Shown one piece after another: positions 57,375 to 63,463 of a stretch of DNA of 64,000 nt. Position numbers and translations under genes: made by a program. Origin of the DNA: Kocuria sp. (lineage in GTDB: Bacteria; Actinomycetota; Actinomycetes; Actinomycetales; Micrococcaceae); contig NZ_JAUMTZ010000002.1 of the NCBI RefSeq assembly GCF_030530945.1, positions 209,944-273,943 of the forward strand. Reading direction: 5' to 3'. The notes under the pieces are model-generated. The model had not been told where the DNA came from, searched no databases, and saw only the letters and a list, made by a program, of their open reading frames with translations. Position 1 is the stretch's first letter. Each line of letters starts with the position of its first letter.

Positions 57375-57974
57375 GTGGACCAACGCAGGATCCGCATTGT
57401 GGCCGTGGGAGACGAACTGCTGGCCGGCGTGGACGACCCCCGTGCCCTCGGCTGGTTCGGTCGGGTCATGGCCCGCACCCCCCGGGACATGGTCCCCGTG
57501 GACGCCTACAACCTCGCCGCTCCGGGTGAGGGCAGCGAGAGCCTCAACGAGCGCTGGTTCGACGAGGCCGCGCGCCGCTTCGACCCGGCGTGCGACAACC
57601 GTCTCGTGATCGCCCCCTCCGCGCTGGACATCGACCTGGGCATCACCTCCGCCCGGTCCCGACTGAACATGGCCAACATCGTGGACCAGGCCACCCAGAA
57701 CAACGCGAAGGTGCTGGTGGTGGGCCCTCCCCCCACGCTGGACCCGCAGCGCAACCGCAGGATCGCGGACCTCTCCGCGGCGTACGGGGACGTCACCACG
57801 CGGCGCAACCACGTGTACGTGGACACGTTCAACCCCCTGCAGCACCACGAGCAGTGGCGCAAGGACCTGGCCGCAAACCACGGCAACCCCGGGCAGGCCG
57901 GATACGGGCTCATCGCGTGGCTCGTGCTCCACCGCGGCTGGTACGACTGGCTGCAGCTGCCCGAGCCCCGCTGA
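57375..57974 (+). CDS. SGNH-fold protein with degenerate catalytic residues
   Basis: A 199-aa cytoplasmic protein with the SGNH-hydrolase block order: block I IRIVAVGDELLAG (where GDSL would carry the catalytic Ser, here Glu), AYNLAAPGEG, block III-like LVIAPSALDID, VVGPPPT, and a final block HGNPGQAGYGLIAW in place of DxxHP. Both the nucleophile Ser and the usual DxxH pair thus appear replaced, so ordinary esterase activity is doubtful. No signal peptide. Start is GTG at 57375 with GAAGGA 9 nt upstream; the frame is open into kgd. It follows kgd after two hairpins. Function unknown. Confidence 0.75.
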   Translation: MDQRRIRIVAVGDELLAGVDDPRALGWFGRVMARTPRDMVPVDAYNLAAPGEGSESLNERWFDEAARRFDPACDNRLVIAPSALDIDLGITSARSRLNMANIVDQATQNNAKVLVVGPPPTLDPQRNRRIADLSAAYGDVTTRRNHVYVDTFNPLQHHEQWRKDLAANHGNPGQAGYGLIAWLVLHRGWYDWLQLPEPR

Positions 57975-58093
57975 CCGGTCGTCGGCTCCGCTCCTCACTT
58001 TCCACGGCCCGTGGCCTCCCCGGCACACGGTGCGCCTCCGGATGTGAGATACTGGCGGACGATGTCCCAGCCAATCACTGCAGGAGGTACATC

Positions 58094-58168
58094 ATGAGCA
58101 AGCGTGGACGTAAGCGCAAGGATCGTCGCAAGAACTCGGCAAACCGCGGCAAGCGGCCCAACTCCTGA
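58094..58168 (+). CDS. Ribosomal protein bL37 (24 aa)
   Basis: A 24-residue, extremely basic peptide beginning MSKRGRKRKDRRK and ending GKRPNS. It matches the actinobacteria-specific bL37 seen in mycobacterial 50S structures (also starting ..KRGRKKRDRK and ending HGKRPN.). It has a near-perfect AGGAGG Shine-Dalgarno and is followed by a strong hairpin, so it is an isolated, well-expressed gene. Such short genes are routinely missed in annotation. A possible -10 (GATACT, 58048-58053) lies ~40 nt upstream. Confidence 0.9.
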   Translation: MSKRGRKRKDRRKNSANRGKRPNS

Positions 58169-58188
58169 GGTTCTTCGCACGACACACG

Positions 58189-58221
58189 GAACGCCCGCAA
58201 CCTTCCCGGTTGCGGGCGTTC
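58189..58221. terminator. Terminator downstream of bL37
   Basis: A 14-bp perfect stem GAACGCCCGCAACC/GGTTGCGGGCGTTC with a 5-nt loop. It can serve bL37 and also the convergent rsrA. Confidence 0.8.
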
Positions 58222-58304
58222 TGCGTCTCCTCAGCGCATGCGCGGGGCGAGCCTCCGGATGGCCGCCGTGGGGCAGTCGCCGGGAGGCCCCGGCGGCTCG
58301 GCCC

Positions 58305-58571
58305 TCAGGCGGCGGGGTGCTCGTTGCACTGTGCGTCGATCCCGGCCAGGATCGAGCGCTTGAGGTCCTCCGGAGCGGTCTCGTTGCACGAGCGCCTCAT
58401 GACCGAGCGGATCACGCACTCCAGGTTGTACTCGCGCTCGCACTCCGAGCACCCGGTGAGGTGGGCGTGGATCTCCTGCAGGTCCTCGGTGGTCAGAGCA
58501 CCGTCCAGGTACTCGTAGATCCGCTGGATGCGCTCGTCGGTGCAGCCGTTGCTGCACGGTTTCTCCGTCAT
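58305..58571 (-). CDS. rsrA: Redox-sensing anti-sigma factor RsrA-type (mycothiol system)
   Basis: An 88-aa zinc-containing anti-sigma factor that holds SigR inactive until thiol oxidation. The ZAS motif HLTGCSEC places His37, Cys41 and Cys44, and Cys10 fits the fourth ligand, the same spacing as Streptomyces RsrA (Cys11, His37, Cys41, Cys44). Further cysteines at 6, 52, 62 and 82 could take part in disulfide switching. ATG lies 4 bp after the sigR stop, so regulator and sigma factor are co-translated. Confidence 0.93.
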   Translation of the reverse strand: MTEKPCSNGCTDERIQRIYEYLDGALTTEDLQEIHAHLTGCSECEREYNLECVIRSVMRRSCNETAPEDLKRSILAGIDAQCNEHPAA

Positions 58572-58575
58572 GATG

Positions 58576-59256
58576 TCAGCCTCGATCCTTCGCCGGTGCC
58601 GCGCCCCGGGCCTTCTTCTGGGCCTTGGACGTGTCGAATCCTCGTTCCTGGGCGTAGTCGCCCAACTTCTCGCGCAGAAGCTTGCGCCCGCGGTGGAGCC
58701 GGGACATCACGGTGCCGATGGGCGTGTCCATGATCTCGGAGATCTCCTTGTACGCGAACCCCTCGACGTCCGAGAAGTACACCGCCAGCCGGAACTCCTC
58801 CGGCAGCTCCTGCAGGGCCCGCTTGACGTCCGAGTCCGGGAGGTGGTCCAGGGCCTCGACCTCGGCGGAGCGCAGACCGGTGGAGGTGTGCGACTCCGCG
58901 CGGTGCAGCTGCCAGTCCTCCACGGTGTCCGTGTTGGCCTGGCGGGGTTCGCGCTGCCGCTTGCGGTACAGGTTGATGTAGGTGTTCGTGAGGATCCGGT
59001 ACAGCCAAGCCTTGAGGTTGGTGCCCGGCTTGTACTGGTGGAACGCGGAGAAGGCCTTGGTGTAGGCCTCCTGCACGAGGTCCTCGGCGTCGGAGGGGTT
59101 GCGCGCCATGCGCAGGGCCGCGGCGTAGAGCTGGTCCACGTACTGCATGGCGTCGCGCTCGAAGCGCTCCCGCCGCTGCTGGGTGGACTCCTCGCCGTCG
59201 GGCACCTCTTCGGGGTGCTCCACGGCCTGAGAATCGTGAGTTCGCTGATCGTTCAT
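58576..59256 (-). CDS. sigR: ECF RNA polymerase sigma factor SigR/SigH-type
   Basis: A 226-aa ECF sigma factor of the SigR/SigH (thiol-oxidative stress) group. Region 2 covers FERDAMQYVDQLYAAALRMARNPSDAEDLVQEAYTKAF with the -10-binding KPGTNLKAWLYRILTNTYIN; region 4 is the helix-turn-helix EEFRLAVYFSDVEGFAYKEISEIMDTPIGTVMSRLHRGR. The ATG at 59256 is preferred because TAGACT lies 8 nt upstream; an in-frame ATG at 59286 would add 10 residues and would be available on the longer transcript from the distal SigR-type promoter. A TGA directly upstream of 59286 bounds the frame. rsrA follows. Confidence 0.93.
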   Translation of the reverse strand: MNDQRTHDSQAVEHPEEVPDGEESTQQRRERFERDAMQYVDQLYAAALRMARNPSDAEDLVQEAYTKAFSAFHQYKPGTNLKAWLYRILTNTYINLYRKRQREPRQANTDTVEDWQLHRAESHTSTGLRSAEVEALDHLPDSDVKRALQELPEEFRLAVYFSDVEGFAYKEISEIMDTPIGTVMSRLHRGRKLLREKLGDYAQERGFDTSKAQKKARGAAPAKDRG

Positions 59257-59264
59257 CACGTGCC

Positions 59265-59270
59265 AGTCTA
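59265..59270 (-). promoter_or_regulatory. Candidate leaderless -10 box of sigR
   Basis: TAGACT on the minus strand, 8 nt before the ATG at 59256. It would be recognised by the housekeeping sigma factor. Confidence 0.45.
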
Positions 59271-59362
59271 GGGCGGGCGCGCTCATGGCGAGCCGTCACC
59301 GCCTTCCCCTGGTCCGTCGTGGTGGCCCCCGCACGCGGGTGGCGCTTCTGCACATTCGGGGT

Positions 59363-59390
59363 AACACGCGTCGCGCGTGCGGGTATTCCC
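59363..59390 (-). promoter_or_regulatory. SigR-type autoregulatory promoter of sigR
   Basis: GGGAAT (59385-59390), 19 nt, GTT (59363-59365) on the minus strand. This matches the SigR/SigH consensus GGAAT-N18/19-GTT. It lies ~107 nt before the sigR ATG, which fits positive autoregulation as known for Streptomyces sigR and mycobacterial sigH. Confidence 0.7.
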
Positions 59391-59415
59391 AGAGGATGCC
59401 CGGTGCCCGGGCCGA

Positions 59416-59421
59416 TAGGAT
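59416..59421 (+). promoter_or_regulatory. Candidate -10 box of the DoxX-like gene and its uORF
   Basis: TAGGAT, 7 nt before a GTG that opens a 14-codon upstream ORF (59429-59473) and ~50 nt before the DoxX-like ATG. Confidence 0.5.
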
Positions 59422-59428
59422 GGACGCC

Positions 59429-59473
59429 GTGCCCTCCCGGAGATGCCGGGATGACCAAGGAGGAGAATTATGA
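59429..59473 (+). CDS. Candidate leaderless upstream ORF (14 aa)
   Basis: GTG-initiated mini-ORF encoding VPSRRCRDDQGGEL. Its GTG stands at leaderless distance from TAGGAT, and its TGA overlaps the ATG of the DoxX-like gene (ATGA), the arrangement used for translational coupling. It may also be fortuitous, because the downstream gene has its own AAGGAGGA Shine-Dalgarno. Confidence 0.35.
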   Translation: MPSRRCRDDQGGEL

Positions 59474-60006
59474 GCATTGTTCGTCGTCTCGCCCGCCCGC
59501 TGCTCGCCACCGGCTTCGTCGCCGGAGGCGTGGACGCGTTCCGCAACTCGTCCGCCGCCGCCAAGCAGCTGGACCCCGTGCTGAAGACCCTGGAGAAGGC
59601 CGCCCCCCAGGTGCGCCCCGTGACCGCCAACCGCGCCGTCGTGGCCCAGGGCATCGCCGCGGCCCAGGTCGCGGCCGCGTCCCTGCTGGCCGTGAGCAAG
59701 CTGCCGCGCCTGTCCTCCACCGTGCTGCTGGGGACCACCGCGCTCAACGGCTACACCCAGTACCGTTCCGCGGACGCCACCACCGCCGAGGGCAAGGCCG
59801 CGCGCCGTGCCGGTCTGCTGAAGAACGTGTCCCTGCTGGGTGGCGTGATGATCGCCGCCGTGGACACCTCCGGCAACCCGTCGCTCGCGTGGCGCGCCAG
59901 CCACCTCGCGGACGACGTGCGCAAGAACGCCGCGAACGTCGCCAAGGACACCAGGAAGAAGCTGACCGAGGCCGAGAAGGCCGTGCAGAACGCCGTCTCC
60001 TTCTGA
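59470..60006 (+). CDS. DoxX-family membrane protein
   Basis: A 178-aa protein resembling the small DoxX family of four-helix membrane proteins. It begins IVRRLARPLLATGFVAGGVDAFRN, has hydrophobic segments around AQGIAAAQVAAASLLAVSKL, LSSTVLLGTTALNGYTQY and LKNVSLLGGVMIAAVDT, and ends in a charged helix (DDVRKNAANVAKDTRKKLTEAEKAVQN). In mycobacteria a DoxX protein associates with superoxide dismutase and a thiosulfate sulfurtransferase under radical stress, which would suit the divergent sigR; that link is inference. Strong AAGGAGGA Shine-Dalgarno. Confidence 0.8.
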   Translation: MSIVRRLARPLLATGFVAGGVDAFRNSSAAAKQLDPVLKTLEKAAPQVRPVTANRAVVAQGIAAAQVAAASLLAVSKLPRLSSTVLLGTTALNGYTQYRSADATTAEGKAARRAGLLKNVSLLGGVMIAAVDTSGNPSLAWRASHLADDVRKNAANVAKDTRKKLTEAEKAVQNAVSF

Positions 60007-60020
60007 TCCGAGGTCCCCAC

Positions 60021-61364
60021 GTGACGCGCAGCGGCTTGTCGCACGCCCAGGACACCACCCCGTGGCCGGCGCCCTTCCCGCACGGTTCACCCGTGAGCGG
60101 GACGGTCGCCGTGCCGGGGTCCAAGTCCCTCACCAACCGGTACCTGGTGCTGGCAGCCCTGGCCGCCGAGCCCTCGGTGGTGCGCAAGCCGCTGCACTCG
60201 CGTGACAGCGCCCTCATGATCGCCGCTCTCGAGGCGCTGGGGGCTCGCATCACCCCGCTTCCCGACCCCGGCCCCTACGGCCCGGACCTGCGCGTGACGC
60301 CCCTGCCCGCGCACCAGACCCTCCTCTCCCCCACCCGCATCGACTGCGGCCTCGCGGGGACCGTCATGCGCTTCGTGCCCGCGCTGGCAGCGCTCTGCTC
60401 GGGCACCGTGGACTTCGACGGCGACGCCGCCGCGCGAGTCCGCCCCATGGGTCCCGTGCTCCACGGGCTGCGCCAGCTCGGCGTGCACGTGGTGGACGAG
60501 GGCCGAGGCACGCTGCCCCTGAGCGTCGTCGGCACCGGCGCCGTGCCCGGTGGAACCGTGACGATCGACGCGAGCGGCTCCTCCCAGTTCGTCTCCGCGC
60601 TGCTGCTGGCGGCCACCCGGTTCGACGCGCCCCTGGTGCTGCGCCACGACCCCGCCGCCGGGGGTGTGCCGTCCCTGCCCCACGTGGACATGACCCTGGA
60701 GGTGCTGCGCGCCGCCGGCGTCGACGCCCGCCGCACGGGTGAGCGCGAGTGGCGCGTGGCCCCCTGTGCCGTGCCGGGCCTGGACGTAACCGTGGAGCCG
60801 GACCTCTCCAACGCCGGTCCCTTCCTCGCCGCCGCGGTGGTCACGGGGGGCACCGTGAGCATCCCCGACTGGCCCGGGAGCACCACGCAGGGCGGTGACC
60901 ACTGGCGCCGCATCCTGCCGCGCTTCGGCGCCGAGGTCACGGTCCGGGACGGCGTTCTCAGCGTGACCGGCCCAGAGCGGCAGCGGGGGGTGGACCTGGA
61001 CCTCTCCGAGGCCGGGGAGCTCGCCCCCACGGTGGCCGCGCTGTGCGCGCTCGCCCAGGGCCCGTCCCGGCTGCGCGGCATCGCGCACCTGCGCGGCCAC
61101 GAGACCGACCGGCTCGCCGCACTGACCACCGAGCTCAACGCCCTGGGCGGCAGCGTCCGGGAGACCGCGGACGGGCTGGCCATCGAGCCCGCGCCGCTGC
61201 ACGGCGGCGAGTTCCACACGTACGAGGACCACCGGATGGCCACCGCTGGAGCCGTTCTGGGCCTGCGAGTGCCCGGGATCACCGTGGAGAACGTGGCCAC
61301 CACCGCCAAGACGCTGCCGGAGTTCCCGCAGCTGTGGACCTCCCTCGTGAGTGGGGGCCGCTGA
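60021..61364 (+). CDS. aroA: 3-phosphoshikimate 1-carboxyvinyltransferase (EPSP synthase)
   Basis: Shikimate pathway enzyme that transfers enolpyruvate from PEP to shikimate-3-phosphate. The 447-aa protein has PGSKSLTNR (32-40, Lys35 catalytic), DCGLAGTVMRF (where the NAGTA..R loop lies in other forms), SGSSQFVSALLLAA, LEPDLSNAGPFLAAA-type block and RGHETDRLAAL. The first motif reads CGLAGTVMRF rather than GNAGTAMR, as in other actinobacteria. GTG start with GAGG 7 nt upstream, 14 bp after the DoxX-like gene; rsgA follows 3 bp later. Confidence 0.95.
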   Translation: MTRSGLSHAQDTTPWPAPFPHGSPVSGTVAVPGSKSLTNRYLVLAALAAEPSVVRKPLHSRDSALMIAALEALGARITPLPDPGPYGPDLRVTPLPAHQTLLSPTRIDCGLAGTVMRFVPALAALCSGTVDFDGDAAARVRPMGPVLHGLRQLGVHVVDEGRGTLPLSVVGTGAVPGGTVTIDASGSSQFVSALLLAATRFDAPLVLRHDPAAGGVPSLPHVDMTLEVLRAAGVDARRTGEREWRVAPCAVPGLDVTVEPDLSNAGPFLAAAVVTGGTVSIPDWPGSTTQGGDHWRRILPRFGAEVTVRDGVLSVTGPERQRGVDLDLSEAGELAPTVAALCALAQGPSRLRGIAHLRGHETDRLAALTTELNALGGSVRETADGLAIEPAPLHGGEFHTYEDHRMATAGAVLGLRVPGITVENVATTAKTLPEFPQLWTSLVSGGR

Positions 61365-61367
61365 GCC

Positions 61368-62483
61368 GTGGCCGGCAGAACCTGGGACGAGTCCGACGTC
61401 CGCGTCCGGGCGAACAAGCGCGGCTCCCGCCCCCGCACCAAGCAGCGCCCCTCCCACGAGGACGCCGTGGTCGCGCGCGTCGTGGCCGTGGACCGCGGCC
61501 GGTACACGTGCGTGGTGGACGAGGACGGTCCTGCTGCCCGCACGGTGACGTGCGTGCGGGCCAAGGAGCTGCGGCGGCAGCCGATCGTCCCCGGTGACCT
61601 GGTGGGCGTGGTGGGGGACGTCTCCGGTGCCGCCGACACCCTCGCCCGCATCGTGCGCATCGAGCCCCGCGCCACGGTGCTGCGGCGCAGCGCGGACGAC
61701 ACCGACCCCGTGGAACGGGTGATCGTGGCCAACGCGGACCGCCTGGTCCTGGTGCTCGCCTCCGCCTCCCCCACCCCGCGCACCGGATTCGTGGACCGCG
61801 GTCTGGTGGCCGCGTGGGACGCCGGGATCACCCCCGTGGTCTGCATGACCAAGTCCGACCTCGCCGATCCCACCGAGTTCCTGTCCTACGTGCAGGACCT
61901 CGACGTGCTCACGGTCGCCACGGAGCGGGCCACCGAGCGCGGTCAGCGCCCGGAGGCGGGGCGCCACGAGGAGTCCCTGGCCATCTCGGAGGAGTCCCTC
62001 GCACGGCTGCGAGAGCTGCTGGACGGGCACATCAGCGTGTTCCTGGGTCCCTCCGGGGTGGGCAAGTCCACCCTCGTGAACGCCCTGACCGGCTCGGAGC
62101 GCGCCACCGGCGGCGTCAACGACGTCACGGGCCGCGGCCGCCACACCTCCTCGTCCGCCCTGGCACTGACCGTCCCCGGGACCTCACCGGGGACCTGGGT
62201 GGTGGACACCCCCGGCATCCGCTCGCTCGGGCTCGCCCACGTGCCCGAGGAGAACCTGCTGGACGCCTTCACGGACCTCGTGCCCGCCACGGCGGACTGT
62301 CCCCGCGGCTGCCTGCACATGGAGAGCTCCCCCGGCTGCGCGCTGGACGCGTGGGTCCAGCGGCCGGAGGCGTCCCCGGCCGCCCCGCAGCGGCTCGAAT
62401 CGCTGCGGAGGCTGCTGGCGGCGTCGCGCGGGCAGACGCAGGGCGGGGCCAGCGAGAAGCGGCTCGGACAGGCGATAACGTAG
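61368..62483 (+). CDS. rsgA: Ribosome small-subunit biogenesis GTPase RsgA
   Basis: A circularly permuted GTPase that checks late 30S assembly, 371 aa. Order OB domain (~30-105), G4 MTKSDLADP, G1 GPSGVGKSTLVNAL, G3 DTPGIRS, then the zinc domain CPRGCLHMESSPGC. A basic N-terminus (RANKRGSRPRTKQRPSHED) is typical for actinobacteria. GTG start 3 bp after the aroA stop; the aroA-rsgA-hisN order is common in actinobacteria. The hisN -10 box lies inside its last codons. Confidence 0.95.
   Translation: MAGRTWDESDVRVRANKRGSRPRTKQRPSHEDAVVARVVAVDRGRYTCVVDEDGPAARTVTCVRAKELRRQPIVPGDLVGVVGDVSGAADTLARIVRIEPRATVLRRSADDTDPVERVIVANADRLVLVLASASPTPRTGFVDRGLVAAWDAGITPVVCMTKSDLADPTEFLSYVQDLDVLTVATERATERGQRPEAGRHEESLAISEESLARLRELLDGHISVFLGPSGVGKSTLVNALTGSERATGGVNDVTGRGRHTSSSALALTVPGTSPGTWVVDTPGIRSLGLAHVPEENLLDAFTDLVPATADCPRGCLHMESSPGCALDAWVQRPEASPAAPQRLESLRRLLAASRGQTQGGASEKRLGQAIT
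62476..62481 (+). promoter_or_regulatory. Candidate leaderless -10 box of hisN
   Basis: TAACGT, embedded in the last codons of rsgA, followed by 6 nt and the hisN ATG. Confidence 0.45.
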
Positions 62484-62487
62484 ACCC

Positions 62488-63288
62488 ATGCGAGCACCCA
62501 GCAACTACACGGACGACCTCCGCCTGGCCCACATCCTCGCGGACTCCGTGGACGGGCCCACCATGAAGCGGTTCAAGTCCCAGGACTTCACGGTGGACAC
62601 CAAACCGGACCTCACACCGGTCACCCAGGCGGACCGCGAGGCCGAGCAGGTCATCCGCGCCCAGCTGGGGCGGGTGCGCAACCGGGACGCCGTGATCGGC
62701 GAGGAGTTCGGCACCACCGGCACGGGTGGTCGGCAGTGGGTCATCGACCCCATCGACGGCACCAAGAACTACGTCCGCGGGGTGCCCGTGTGGGCCACGC
62801 TCATCGGTCTCGTGGAGGACGGCGAGGTGGTGGTGGGCGTGGTCTCGGCCCCCGCACTGAACCGCCGCTGGTGGGCGGCGGCAGGTTCCGGCGCGTTCAC
62901 CGGCCGCTCGCTGTCCCAGGCGCAGCGGCTGTCAGTGTCCTCCGTGTCCACCCTGCAGGACGCCTCGCTGTCCTACTCCTCGCTGGGCGGCTGGAAGGAC
63001 CTGGGGGTGCGCGAACAGTTCCTGGATCTCACGGACCGGGTGTGGCGCACGCGCGCGTACGGCGACTTCTGGTCCTACTGCCTGGTGGCGGAGGGCGCCG
63101 TGGACCTCGCCTGCGAACCCGAGCTCAACCTGTACGACATGGCCGCCCTCGTGCCCGTGGTCACCGAGGCCGGCGGGCGGTTCACCTCCCTGGCAGGCCA
63201 GGACGGTCCCTTCGGCGGCAACGCCCTGGCGAGCAACGGCGCCCTGCACGACGCCGCCCTCGACGTCCTCGGCACGCGCCACGACTGA
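62488..63288 (+). CDS. hisN: Histidinol-phosphatase (inositol monophosphatase family)
   Basis: A 266-aa Mg2+-dependent phosphatase of the IMPase fold; the actinobacterial members with this N-terminus serve as histidinol-phosphate phosphatase. Metal ligands: Glu72/Glu73 in VIGEEFG and the DPIDGTKN motif (Asp87, Asp90); the second conserved block is LYDMAALVPVVTEAGG. An IMPase activity cannot be excluded. ATG 4 bp after the rsgA stop with no Shine-Dalgarno; TAACGT 6 nt upstream suggests an extra leaderless transcript. Confidence 0.9.
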   Translation: MRAPSNYTDDLRLAHILADSVDGPTMKRFKSQDFTVDTKPDLTPVTQADREAEQVIRAQLGRVRNRDAVIGEEFGTTGTGGRQWVIDPIDGTKNYVRGVPVWATLIGLVEDGEVVVGVVSAPALNRRWWAAAGSGAFTGRSLSQAQRLSVSSVSTLQDASLSYSSLGGWKDLGVREQFLDLTDRVWRTRAYGDFWSYCLVAEGAVDLACEPELNLYDMAALVPVVTEAGGRFTSLAGQDGPFGGNALASNGALHDAALDVLGTRHD

Positions 63289-63335
63289 GCCCGCCGCTGT
63301 CGCGGCCCCCGTCCACCTCTGAAACAAAGAACGGG

Positions 63336-63375
63336 ACGAGCCCGGCACCACTCGTGCGAGTGGTGCCGGGCTCGT
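63336..63375. terminator. Long perfect hairpin between convergent hisN and the next gene
   Basis: A 19-bp perfect stem (63336-63354 with 63357-63375, arms ACGAGCCCGGCACCACTCG and its complement) with essentially no loop. There is no T-tract. It probably terminates hisN. Confidence 0.75.
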
Positions 63376-63463
63376 GGTGCCGAGAGGTCCTGCTCCTGGT
63401 TGGGCCCGCCTGAGAGCCCCCCTTGTGAGCTCGGAGGCCAGCTGCCTGGGTGACCGAGGGGTG

